From contig JAWSVM010000007.1 of the NCBI GenBank assembly GCA_033851915.1, positions 124,001 through 188,000 on the forward strand: 64,000 nucleotides of DNA, in the 5' to 3' direction. Below are positions 1-7,668 of the stretch, piece after piece; position 1 is the first letter of the stretch; each line of letters starts with the position of its first letter. A program made the translations under genes and the position numbers. A model generated the notes under the pieces. That model was not told where the DNA came from and did no database searches. It was given only the letters and a program-made list of their open reading frames with translations. The stretch is from UBA1672 sp033851915. GTDB lineage: Bacteria; Pseudomonadota; Alphaproteobacteria; Micavibrionales; Micavibrionaceae.

Positions 1-619
1 TGTTATCATTGGTTGATGGTTGTTTGGTATATGAGCTGATTATCTTCATTAGTTCAGGAAGAATAGTTTTTGGAAATGTTTTCATGCCAATTTTTATGGT
101 GTGATCGAGGATAATTATATGGGTGTTCATAAAACCTTTTAATACCATAGGATGTTTTGACATTCGGTGCATTTTACCGTCATCTGTCTCGAAGATGCAC
201 CCCGTCATACTCGCTGTGAAATAGAAATCCAGATCAAAGCAAGATAGGGTGGAGAACATGCAATCTTGTATATTTGCACTATCGATTAGAGTCGCTCCGA
301 AGTTGGCATTCCTAAAGTCACATTTTCGTAGATCAGAGAATGATAAACAGGTGTTGTAGAGTGAGCAGTTGTAAAAGACAGCATTCGCCAAATTAGCCTC
401 TGACAGGTTCGTTCCGCTTAAATTTGTGCTTATAAAAAGGGCGTTTGGCATGTGAGCATTATCTAAATTTGCGTTCGAAAGGTTTTTGTTTTGTAGATTA
501 ATATTAGCAAGATTTATTTGTTTTTTAACGGCATCTTCGAGGCATTCTGTGAAAGATTTGTAGTAGCCTGAAAATATTTCTGTATGGCTTTTATGTGTAT
601 AAAGTTTAAAATGTTGCAT
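1..619 (-). CDS. Pentapeptide-repeat protein, cut by the window edge
   Basis: The frame opens at an ATG at 619, with AAGGGGA about six bases upstream, and runs off the left edge without a stop, giving at least 206 residues. Residues about 35-125 carry loose pentapeptide repeats of the A(N/D)LXX type (for example NLSNANLDNAHMPNALF, NLSGTNLSEANLANAVF), which fold into a right-handed quadrilateral helix. After them comes a non-repeat part rich in Ile, Lys and Thr. No signal peptide is seen, so a cytoplasmic protein is likely. Such repeats occur in gyrase-protecting proteins, effectors and many proteins of unknown role; nothing here picks one. The codon use is more AT-rich than in uvrC next door. 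Confidence 0.8.
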   Translation of the reverse strand, partial: MQHFKLYTHKSHTEIFSGYYKSFTECLEDAVKKQINLANINLQNKNLSNANLDNAHMPNALFISTNLSGTNLSEANLANAVFYNCSLYNTCLSFSDLRKCDFRNANFGATLIDSANIQDCMFSTLSCFDLDFYFTASMTGCIFETDDGKMHRMSKHPMVLKGFMNTHIIILDHTIKIGMKTFPKTILPELMKIISSYTKQPSTNDN

Positions 620-754
620 GTAATTTCCCCTTTAATATTGCATTGACACACTCGAATAGTTGACAGTGTGCAAGTGTTTGTCAAACAGTTTTTTGTGGAT
701 AAAAATAAACTTTAAGTTGAGTGAACTCGTTTCGCCTTATAAAACAACGCCGTA

Positions 755-793
755 ACTAAAGTATGCATAAATTACAGCATGCTATACTTTAGT
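755..793. repeat. 10-bp inverted repeat upstream of uvrC
   Basis: ACTAAAGTAT at 755-764 is matched exactly by its reverse complement ATACTTTAGT at 784-793, with 19 bases between. The right arm contains TATACT, which resembles a -10 box, but no -35 fits. There is no T-run after it, so it does not look like a terminator. It could be a protein-binding site for either divergent gene; no known operator is recognised. Confidence 0.45.
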
Positions 794-850
794 ATGGTGT
801 TGGTTGTTGTTATCGTGTGAGGCAATGGTGCGTATAGCTATTTATTGTGT

Positions 851-879
851 TTGAACTTTAGGGTTCTGAGGGGTATCGT
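851..879 (+). promoter_or_regulatory. Possible sigma70 promoter of uvrC
   Basis: TTGAAC at 851-856 and TATCGT at 874-879 are 17 bases apart, each matching four of six consensus bases. A start near 886 would give a leader of about 30 bases before uvrC. This is a pattern match only. Confidence 0.3.
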
Positions 880-917
880 TAGGGGAAAAGCGCATTCATA
901 ATAGGTATAAGCAGAGT

Positions 918-2765
918 ATGAAGATATCATCTATTGAGCAAGGCATTAAAACAATTAAGGGTTATGTTGTGTCTTTGCCTCTTACGCCGGGGGTCTATAG
1001 AATGCTCTCTGATACGGGTGAGGTGCTTTATGTTGGTAAGGCGAAGGCGCTGAGAAAACGTGTTGTCTCATACACTAATTTTGAGAATTTGCCGCACAGA
1101 TTGCAACGTATGGTGTCAATGACCAGGCGTATGGAATTTATTAATACACATACCGAGGCAGACGCACTTATTCTCGAAGCGAATTTAATTAAGCAGTATA
1201 AGCCGCGCTTTAATATCTTGTTACGTGATGATAAATCCTTTCCTTATATTGTGTTGAAGGAAGGACATGATTTCCCGCAAATATTAAAACATCGTGGTGC
1301 GCGTACACTGAAAGGTGAATATTTCGGGCCTTTCCCAAGCGCCGGTGATGTGAACAGAACGCTTTTTGCGCTTCAACGGGCTTTTTTACTGAGAAATTGC
1401 AGTGATACTACACTTGAAAGCCGAAATCGCCCATGCTTGCAGTATCATATAAAGCGTTGTACCGCGCCTTGCGTTGGTAAGGTCAGCAAGGAAGAATATG
1501 CGCAGCAGGTTCAAGGCGCACAAGATTTTATGCAGGGGAAAAGCCGTGCTGTGCAGAAGTATCTGACTATATGTATGGAAGAGGCCAGCGTTGCAACGGA
1601 TTATGAGTTGGCTGCTGGCTATCGTGATCGCATTCGTGCGCTAACCTCTATTCAGGCCAAGCACGAGATGAATGATGGCCTTGGTGATGCAGATGTTATT
1701 TCGATTATCAAAGGCGGAGATATGAGCTGCCTTCAGGTGTTCTTTTATCGTGGGGGACAAAATCTGGGGAATAAGGCGTATTTCCCGCGTCATGACAAAG
1801 ATGAAAGTTCCAGTGCGGTCTTGTCTGCATTTATTGCGCAATTTTATCAGAACAAAGCTGTGCCTAAAGAGATTATTGTTAATCAGGATATGGATGATAA
1901 ACCTCTTCTTGAGGAAGGGTTATCCGCGACATCATCTTATAATGTACGCATTTCTGTTCCTCAAAGGGGGAAGTATAAGCGTGCAGTTGATTTTGCGTTG
2001 AAGAATGCGCAAGAAGCTCTAATACGTCACCGCAGTCTTTCAACAACGCGCTTAAAGCTGCGCCGCGGGGTGGCTGACTTGTTTGGGTTGGATGATGTTC
2101 CAACGCGGATTGAGGTTTATGATAACAGCCATATTTCGGGTGCGCATATGGTTGGTGCGATGATTGTTGAGGGCGAGGAGGGCTTTCAGAAAAAATCATA
2201 TAGGAAGTTTAATATCAGAGAAGCGGGCAGCGCCGATGATTATGGAATGATGCGTGAAGTTTTATCACGGCGCTTTAAAAATGCTTTGCAGGATGATGAA
2301 ATTGGATCAGATAATTGGCCGGATGTTCTATTGATTGATGGTGGGCTAGGGCAGTTGAGTGCTTGTCGCGCAGCATTGGAGGATTTAGGGATACTGGATC
2401 AACTAACGCTGGTTGCGATTGCGAAGGGCGCGGACAGGAATGCAGGGCGTGAAAAATTCTTCATGTTGGAGCGGGAGATGTTCCAGTTGCCTGTGAATGA
2501 CCCTGTGCTGCATTATTTACAAAGATTGAGGGATGAGGCTCATCGCTTTGCAATTGGGTCACACCGTGCGCGGCGTGCGAAGGCTTTAACCGCCTCACCG
2601 TTGGATAACATTGATGGTGTTGGCCCTAAACGCAAAAAAGAATTGTTGCTGCATTTTGGTTCTGCGAAGGCAATTGAAGGCGTCAGTATTGCTGATTTGT
2701 TAAGGGTGGATGGTATTTCCCAAGCTCTTGCACAGGCAATTTATGATTATTTTCATGAGAAATAA
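918..2765 (+). CDS. uvrC: UvrABC system protein C (excinuclease subunit)
   Basis: UvrC makes the two incisions on either side of a DNA lesion in nucleotide excision repair, working with UvrA and UvrB. At 615 residues it has the usual length. Seen in order: GIY-YIG nuclease domain (residues about 20-100, with GVYRML and LYVGKAKALRKRV); four cysteines C161, C173, C181 and C185 that fit the iron-sulphur site of the family; a UVR motif for UvrB contact (about 213-248); the RNase H-like second nuclease domain beginning around IEVYDNSHISG; and C-terminal helix-hairpin-helix repeats (DNIDGVGPKRKK). The ATG at 918 has only a weak ribosome site. It is apparently transcribed alone. Confidence 0.98.
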   Translation: MKISSIEQGIKTIKGYVVSLPLTPGVYRMLSDTGEVLYVGKAKALRKRVVSYTNFENLPHRLQRMVSMTRRMEFINTHTEADALILEANLIKQYKPRFNILLRDDKSFPYIVLKEGHDFPQILKHRGARTLKGEYFGPFPSAGDVNRTLFALQRAFLLRNCSDTTLESRNRPCLQYHIKRCTAPCVGKVSKEEYAQQVQGAQDFMQGKSRAVQKYLTICMEEASVATDYELAAGYRDRIRALTSIQAKHEMNDGLGDADVISIIKGGDMSCLQVFFYRGGQNLGNKAYFPRHDKDESSSAVLSAFIAQFYQNKAVPKEIIVNQDMDDKPLLEEGLSATSSYNVRISVPQRGKYKRAVDFALKNAQEALIRHRSLSTTRLKLRRGVADLFGLDDVPTRIEVYDNSHISGAHMVGAMIVEGEEGFQKKSYRKFNIREAGSADDYGMMREVLSRRFKNALQDDEIGSDNWPDVLLIDGGLGQLSACRAALEDLGILDQLTLVAIAKGADRNAGREKFFMLEREMFQLPVNDPVLHYLQRLRDEAHRFAIGSHRARRAKALTASPLDNIDGVGPKRKKELLLHFGSAKAIEGVSIADLLRVDGISQALAQAIYDYFHEK

Positions 2766-2997
2766 TAATATCAGCCAGTGTTTTACGTATAAAATATGCA
2801 TAAAAAGACTGATGAAAAATAAAATTGTGTTGAATCAAAATGATGCATTTTTGTTTGGGGAAAACTCCGAATCATACCTTGCAGAGCTTAAAATGTCGTG
2901 TTACCTTTTATTCAATTCAGTCACAGTTAACTAAAAATTTGGCATATGCATTGGCATGTGTCGGACTCTAATACTCTTATGGAAAGGTGTGCTAAAA

Positions 2998-3867
2998 ATG
3001 TTTCATCGAGTGAAATCGGACGTTCAGACTACTGAGCCAAAACAACAAACCGAATCTGATAAAGGATATCGTAATGCGGAAACGCGTTCGTCATCCGTTC
3101 GTCAGGAACAATACAAACCAAATGCGAGCGAAGAAAAAGTTGAGCGCTCACAAGAGGTAACATATGGAAAAAAACAACCTAAAACTCAGGAAGAAACACA
3201 TACTATGCGCGTAAGAGAAGAGTCCACGACACAAAGTAAATATGGACGAGATACAGAAGAAGAGCGTAGCGAAGACTCTACAAGCAGATCAAGCTATCAG
3301 CCGTCTGTTGCACGTTCTAGTGGTTATCCCGGTTCATATTCCGGCTCATCATCATCGTCGTCGTATACTGCGCCACAGGCACCTGATGTGTATTCTGCCA
3401 GTGAACGTACGTTGACGATTGGTCGTGGCATTAATATGTCTGGTGAAATTGATGCGTGTGACCATTTGATGGTTGAAGGCACAGTTGAAGCGGCGCTTAA
3501 AGGGGCTAAACTTCTTGAGATTGCACAATCCGGTACATTTTACGGTACAGTAGAAATCGAAGAAGCAACAATTGCAGGTCGCTTTGAAGGTGACCTTACA
3601 GTGAACGGTCGTTTGACGATTAAATCATCCGGTGTGATTACAGGTTCTATTGCATATCGTGAACTTGAAGTAGAATCTGGTGCGGTTATTGATGGTCGCA
3701 TGACACCTTTGAAAGATACTGTGGATCCGAAAAGTGTTGATAGATATCGCGCGGGCAGTGATGCTTCTGCGATGGCTAAGACGAAAGAAACTGTATCAAA
3801 AAAGGATAACAGGGAGCCTGCGAACACAGAAAGTGGTCTGTTTTCCAAGGCGCACACATCATACTAA
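2998..3867 (+). CDS. Bactofilin with a long disordered N-terminal arm
   Basis: Bactofilins polymerise without nucleotide into beta-helical filaments that organise cell shape, stalks or polar proteins in Proteobacteria. The core lies at about residues 136-238 (from RTLTIGRGINMSGEI to GAVIDGRMTPL), with regularly spaced glycines and valines typical of the beta-helix. The first 135 residues are a low-complexity arm rich in Ser, Glu, Gln and Thr, including a six-serine run; this is longer than in most bactofilins and may carry partner-binding segments. I start at the ATG at 2998 because AAAGGTG sits just upstream; an in-frame ATG at 2956 has no such site. A 7-base direct repeat TTGGCAT occurs at 2939 and 2951 upstream. 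A terminator hairpin follows the gene. No M23 peptidase gene neighbours it, unlike many bactofilin operons. Confidence 0.9.
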   Translation: MFHRVKSDVQTTEPKQQTESDKGYRNAETRSSSVRQEQYKPNASEEKVERSQEVTYGKKQPKTQEETHTMRVREESTTQSKYGRDTEEERSEDSTSRSSYQPSVARSSGYPGSYSGSSSSSSYTAPQAPDVYSASERTLTIGRGINMSGEIDACDHLMVEGTVEAALKGAKLLEIAQSGTFYGTVEIEEATIAGRFEGDLTVNGRLTIKSSGVITGSIAYRELEVESGAVIDGRMTPLKDTVDPKSVDRYRAGSDASAMAKTKETVSKKDNREPANTESGLFSKAHTSY

Positions 3868-3878
3868 GTTTTTAATTC

Positions 3879-3923
3879 AAAACAGGCCAATATATCGCTT
3901 AGCTTAAGTGGATGGCCTGTTTT
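3879..3923. terminator. Terminator hairpin after the bactofilin gene
   Basis: An 11-bp perfect stem (AAAACAGGCCA at 3879-3889 with TGGCCTGTTTT at 3913-3923) begins 12 bases after the stop codon, with a 23-base loop. The flanking A and T runs allow termination in either direction. Confidence 0.7.
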
Positions 3924-3992
3924 GTTTATTCTTGCGTATGAGGTGTGTTGAACATAATATTTGTTCGATCCCTGAAATTAGGAATTTTTATG

Positions 3993-4024
3993 AAGCCGTA
4001 CAGAAATGTGCGGCTTTAGTTTTT
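3993..4024 (+). terminator. Second hairpin with T-rich tail before nth
   Basis: AAGCCGTAC at 3993-4001 pairs with GTGCGGCTT at 4008-4016 (nine pairs, one G-U) around a six-base loop, and is followed by TAGTTTTT. This has the form of a plus-strand rho-independent terminator. It lies between the bactofilin terminator and the end of the convergent nth gene, so what transcript it ends is unclear. Confidence 0.5.
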
Positions 4025-4034
4025 GGTGGAAGAA

Positions 4035-4673
4035 TTACGTGTTTAGTGTTTTATCTTCAAATTCACATAAATCATAAACGGGGCAAATATCGCAGGTCGG
4101 TTTGCGCGCTTTACAGGTGTAACGGCCTAGTAAGATTAGCCAGTGATGTGCATATAGGGCAAAGTCATCGGGCATGATTTTCAATAAGTTTTTTTCAACG
4201 GCGTCAGGGTTTTTACCGGGCGCCATGCCCGTGCGGTTTGAAACACGGAAAATATGCGTATCTACGGCCATGGTCGGTTGTTTGAATATAATGTTCAAAA
4301 CTACATTCGCTGTTTTACGCCCAACACCGGGCAGGGTCATGAGGCCTTCTCGTGTATCGGGAATCTCTCCATTATAGTCGCGTACCAGAATTTCAGACAG
4401 GGCAATCACGTTCTTGGCTTTGTTGTTATAAAGCCCGATTGTTTTGATATGTTGTTTTAGTTCATCAACGCCCAAATCGACCATCTTTTGCGGTGTGTCT
4501 ACGGTTTTGAACAGCGCGTTTGTGGCTTTATTTACGCCGACATCTGTTGATTGTGCGGATAATGTTACGGCAACAAGCAGGGTGTATGGATTTGTATATT
4601 CCAGATCGCTCTTGGGCTCTGGATCGATTGCATGGAGGCGTTTAAAAAATTCGTGAATATTTTCTTTTTTCAT
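4035..4673 (-). CDS. nth: Endonuclease III (DNA glycosylase / AP lyase)
   Basis: Removes oxidised pyrimidines and nicks the resulting abasic site in base excision repair. The 212 residues align along the whole length of the family. The helix-hairpin-helix LPGVGRKTANVV carries the Schiff-base lysine K120; the catalytic aspartate is D138 in VDTHIFRV. The iron-sulphur cluster cysteines are C187, C194, C197 and C203. It is divergent from ogt, with 34 bases between the start codons, so two DNA repair genes share one small promoter region. In related alphaproteobacteria nth lies directly after dapB; here ogt sits between them. Confidence 0.97.
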   Translation of the reverse strand: MKKENIHEFFKRLHAIDPEPKSDLEYTNPYTLLVAVTLSAQSTDVGVNKATNALFKTVDTPQKMVDLGVDELKQHIKTIGLYNNKAKNVIALSEILVRDYNGEIPDTREGLMTLPGVGRKTANVVLNIIFKQPTMAVDTHIFRVSNRTGMAPGKNPDAVEKNLLKIMPDDFALYAHHWLILLGRYTCKARKPTCDICPVYDLCEFEDKTLNT

Positions 4674-4707
4674 AGTAGTTTAAATAGCAGCACAGAAAGG
4701 CCAAGTC

Positions 4708-5214
4708 ATGGAAAAAATTACATATGGATTTTATCAATCACCAATTGGTGAAATGGTTTTAGCACAAAGTGAAAAAGGGTTGTGTTGGCTTGGCTTTATG
4801 GTTGAGGGGTATAAGGGTAATGGATATGACCGTATGGTGGGACATTTTCCGAAGGCTGATTTCGTTCATAATGATGATGCTATTCAATCTGTCGGGGATC
4901 AGTTGATGCTTGCTTGGAAAAAGGGGCATGTTGCGGATATCGTCCTTGATTTACGGGGGACGGAATTCCAGAAATCTGTGTGGCAGGTGCTGTTGGATAT
5001 TCAAAAAGGGCAGGTTAAAACATATGGTGATGTTGCCAATGATATTGGAAAACCCAAGGCTGCGCGTGCTGTTGGCAGTGCTGTTGGATCAAATCCGGTT
5101 TCGTTGATTGTTCCGTGCCATCGTGTTGTACAGCAATCAGGTGATATCGGGAATTTTGGTTGGGGCGTTGATTTAAAACGCCGCATATTGCTTGAAGAAG
5201 GCTTTAGAATCTAG
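4708..5214 (+). CDS. ogt: Methylated-DNA--protein-cysteine methyltransferase
   Basis: Transfers alkyl groups from O6-alkylguanine in DNA to its own cysteine, a one-use repair reaction. The 168 residues include the signature IVPCHRVV with acceptor C137, the DNA-binding helix-turn-helix part (TYGDVANDIGKPKAARAVG) and the FGWGVDLKRRILLEEG tail of the family. There is no Ada regulatory domain, so it is the Ogt/AGT type. GAAAGG lies upstream of the ATG. It converges on dapB with nine bases between the genes. Confidence 0.96.
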   Translation: MEKITYGFYQSPIGEMVLAQSEKGLCWLGFMVEGYKGNGYDRMVGHFPKADFVHNDDAIQSVGDQLMLAWKKGHVADIVLDLRGTEFQKSVWQVLLDIQKGQVKTYGDVANDIGKPKAARAVGSAVGSNPVSLIVPCHRVVQQSGDIGNFGWGVDLKRRILLEEGFRI

Positions 5215-5223
5215 TTTTTGATC

Positions 5224-5997
5224 CTAGAGGTCTAGAACGTCACGCATAGAATATAGTCCGGCGTCTTTTCCTTCACTCCACAATGCGGCGCGCAAAGCAC
5301 CTTTCGCGAATAGCTTTCTATTCGTTGCTTTATGTGTCAGCTCAACACGTTCACCATCACCAAAGAAAAATGCTGTGTGCTCGCCAACAACATCACCGCC
5401 GCGTGCAACGGAAAATCCGATTTTCCCTTTTTCGCGTACACCGATTTTCCCGTGTCTGTCATAATCTGCGAGGTTTTCCAAGCTGTTGTTACGTCCCGTG
5501 GCTGCGGCTCTTCCGATGGCCAGAGCCGTGCCTGATGGTGCATCGACTTTATATTTATGGTGAGATTCAAAAATTTCGATATCCCATTCAGGGTCAAGAC
5601 GGGCGGCTGCTTGCTCTACCAAGGCTAGAAGTAAGTTCACGCCGATGCTCATATTCGCTGCGTAGATAATCGTGGTTTTCTCTGCTGCTTGTTTGAGGGC
5701 AAGCTCATCTTCTTGTGTAAGGCCTGTTGTGCCAACGATTAGCGTTTTTTTGTGCTCGGCGGCAAGTTTAGCGTGATTGCGCGTGCCTTCGGGCAAGGTG
5801 AAATCGATAATAACATCAGAGGCTTGAAAGAGTGCTTCTTCGTTGTCGGTTGTGAAGTATTTACCACTGTTATCCACGGCTTCGCGGGCAGAACCACCAG
5901 CTAACTCGAGGTTATGCGCATCCCAATCTCCTGAGAGAAGTTCGTCAATAATAAGTTTTCCAACGCGCCCATTACAGCCAACAACACCGATTTTCAT
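5224..5997 (-). CDS. dapB: 4-hydroxy-tetrahydrodipicolinate reductase
   Basis: Reduces the product of DapA with NAD(P)H on the way to diaminopimelate and lysine, supplying peptidoglycan. The 257 residues have the Rossmann motif GVVGCNGRVG at the N terminus, GTTGLT at about 89-94, and the catalytic signature SHHKYKVDAPSGTA at 145-158. It follows dnaJ by 31 bases on the same strand, so it is probably the last gene of the dnaK-dnaJ transcript, an order also found in other alphaproteobacteria. Confidence 0.97.
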   Translation of the reverse strand: MKIGVVGCNGRVGKLIIDELLSGDWDAHNLELAGGSAREAVDNSGKYFTTDNEEALFQASDVIIDFTLPEGTRNHAKLAAEHKKTLIVGTTGLTQEDELALKQAAEKTTIIYAANMSIGVNLLLALVEQAAARLDPEWDIEIFESHHKYKVDAPSGTALAIGRAAATGRNNSLENLADYDRHGKIGVREKGKIGFSVARGGDVVGEHTAFFFGDGERVELTHKATNRKLFAKGALRAALWSEGKDAGLYSMRDVLDL

Positions 5998-6028
5998 GTT
6001 AAATATCTTTCTTTTATCGTGTTTTATA

Positions 6029-7189
6029 TTATTCGCTTAAATCATCCCAGAATTCACGTATTTTTTTGAAAAAACCGCTCGATTCCGGAGAGTTTTTGCC
6101 TGCAGATTTACCCTCATCCATCGATTTATCAAGATCACGTAGCAAGTCTTGCTGTTTTTTATTCAGATTAACAGGGGTTTCTACAAAAATATTGATATAC
6201 ATATCCCCGTGTGCATCAGAGCGTAGCATGCTCATGCCTTTGCCGCGTAGGCGAAATTGTTGGCCAGTTTGTGTGCCTGAGGGGATCTTCACGCTGGCGC
6301 GCTTTCCTTCAATTGTCGGAACATCAATTTCACCACCAAGGGCGGCGCGAGTGACGGTGATTGGTACGCGGCAATAAAGGTTTGCGCCATCACGTTGAAA
6401 CAACTTGTGTGGCTTGACGTTCATCATAACGTATAGGTCGCCGCGTGGGCCGCCGCGTAAGCCTGCTTCACCTTCACCTGTTAGGCGAATGCGGCGTCCG
6501 GTTTCAACGCCTGCTGGAATTTTTACTTTAAGTGTTTTGGCTTTCTTCACGCGCCCTGCGCCGGAGCATTTCTTGCACGGGTCTTTAATGAAGCTACCTT
6601 CACCGTGACAGGTTGGGCAAACGCGTTCAATTGTGAAAAATCCTTGCTGCTGGCGTACGCGCCCTGCGCCGCCACAGGTGCCACAATTTTGGCTGGATGT
6701 GCCTTCTTGTGCGCCTGATCCATCGCATTCGTCGCATGAATCGTTAACGGGGATTTTTATTGTGGCTTCTTTGCCTCTATAGGCATCTTGCAGGGATAGT
6801 TCCATCGTATATTGCATGTCAGAGCCACGTGCGGGGCTGTTACTGCGTCTGCCGCCACCACCGCCGCCCATGAAATCGCCAAACATATCTTCGAAGATAT
6901 CGGAAAACGCACCAGCGCCACCCATACCACCTGGGTGACCAGCGCCACCGCCGCCCATACTGCCGTCAAAGGCGGCATTGCCGTATCGGTCATAAGCCGC
7001 GCGTTTTTGTTCATCTTTCAGGATATCGTAAGCCTGATTGATTTCCTTAAATTTTTCTTCTGCTTTGGGATTATCTTGGTTTTGGTCGGGATGGTATTTC
7101 ATCGCCAACTTACGGTATGCTTTTTTAATTTCGCTCGCATCGGCGGATTGTTCAACGCCGATTACTTTGTAAAAGTCTGGTTCAGCCAT
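6029..7189 (-). CDS. dnaJ: Chaperone protein DnaJ
   Basis: J-domain co-chaperone that delivers unfolded proteins to DnaK and stimulates its ATPase. The 386 residues show the complete type I layout: J domain 1-70 with HPD at 33-35, a Gly/Phe-rich linker about 77-115, four CXXCXGXG zinc repeats at about 152-212 (CDECDGSG, CGTCGGAG, CPTCHGEG, CKKCSGAG), and two C-terminal substrate-binding domains. The start lies five bases after the stop of the small J-domain gene upstream, so the two are likely cotranslated. Confidence 0.98.
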   Translation of the reverse strand: MAEPDFYKVIGVEQSADASEIKKAYRKLAMKYHPDQNQDNPKAEEKFKEINQAYDILKDEQKRAAYDRYGNAAFDGSMGGGGAGHPGGMGGAGAFSDIFEDMFGDFMGGGGGGRRSNSPARGSDMQYTMELSLQDAYRGKEATIKIPVNDSCDECDGSGAQEGTSSQNCGTCGGAGRVRQQQGFFTIERVCPTCHGEGSFIKDPCKKCSGAGRVKKAKTLKVKIPAGVETGRRIRLTGEGEAGLRGGPRGDLYVMMNVKPHKLFQRDGANLYCRVPITVTRAALGGEIDVPTIEGKRASVKIPSGTQTGQQFRLRGKGMSMLRSDAHGDMYINIFVETPVNLNKKQQDLLRDLDKSMDEGKSAGKNSPESSGFFKKIREFWDDLSE

Positions 7190-7194
7190 AATCG

Positions 7195-7578
7195 TTACTC
7201 TTTTCCGGAGTTATGTTTCTTCTGCATGGTTGTTTTAGGTGGCATGAAAAATTCGATGAAGCTATCCCATAGTCCCGTATCATTGGCGATCGATTTATTG
7301 TCGTTATCGGCTTTAAGGTTGATGCCCTTGGGCTGACCTTGTTGTGAAAGCAGCAAGCGATTATAACGTGCGCGTCCATCGGGTGTTTTCAGTGCGGCAT
7401 ATGCTTCATTAATCAAACGAAAGCGTAGGGCTGCAATTTTTTTATTCCCTGGATTTTTATCAGGGTGATAAATTTGTGCCAATTCCAGATAAGACTTTCT
7501 GATATCCGCATCAGGTGAATTCGGATATATCTTTAGAATGTCATAGTAGGATTTGCTTTTGTTTTCTTGTTTAAACAT
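7195..7578 (-). CDS. Small J-domain protein between dnaK and dnaJ
   Basis: A 127-residue protein whose first 75 residues are a J domain with an intact HPD at 38-40 (QIYHPDKNPG), needed to stimulate a DnaK ATPase. It has no Gly/Phe linker and no zinc repeats. The last 50 residues (with LKADNDNKSIAND and GLWDSFIEFFMPP) match nothing I know and may bind a specific client. I start at the ATG at 7578, with GGTGA upstream, rather than the in-frame TTG at 7581. It lies between dnaK and dnaJ on the same strand, so it should be made together with both. Probably a type III J protein; its client is unknown. Confidence 0.85.
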   Translation of the reverse strand: MFKQENKSKSYYDILKIYPNSPDADIRKSYLELAQIYHPDKNPGNKKIAALRFRLINEAYAALKTPDGRARYNRLLLSQQGQPKGINLKADNDNKSIANDTGLWDSFIEFFMPPKTTMQKKHNSGKE

Positions 7579-7605
7579 CAAGTCACCATATTTATTGCAT
7601 GTTTA

Positions 7606-7646
7606 CAAGGATACCGAAGGCCAAATAAAGCGCGCCGATATCCTTG
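7606..7646 (-). other. Stem-loop between dnaK and the small J-domain gene
   Basis: CAAGGATA at 7606-7613 and TATCCTTG at 7639-7646 form a perfect 8-bp stem, extendable to 12 pairs with two G-U pairs. No T-run follows on the minus strand, so it is not a simple terminator. It may protect the dnaK 3' end or partly reduce read-through into the two J genes. Confidence 0.45.
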
Positions 7647-7668
7647 AATATATTTATTTAACTATAAG

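Larger units (their letters stand above)
620..917. other. Intergenic region between divergent pentapeptide gene and uvrC
   Basis: This 298-base gap separates two divergently transcribed genes. It is AT-rich and holds no convincing reading frame or RNA gene. It contains TTGACA-like words on both strands near 643-684, a 10-bp inverted repeat at 755-793, and a possible uvrC promoter at 851-879, each listed separately. I see no terminator. Confidence 0.6.

Noticed and set aside
2766..2955. Short open frame running past the uvrC stop (to 2934) on the plus strand
   Set aside because: It begins inside uvrC in another frame, has no ribosome site and gives an unremarkable AT-rich product.
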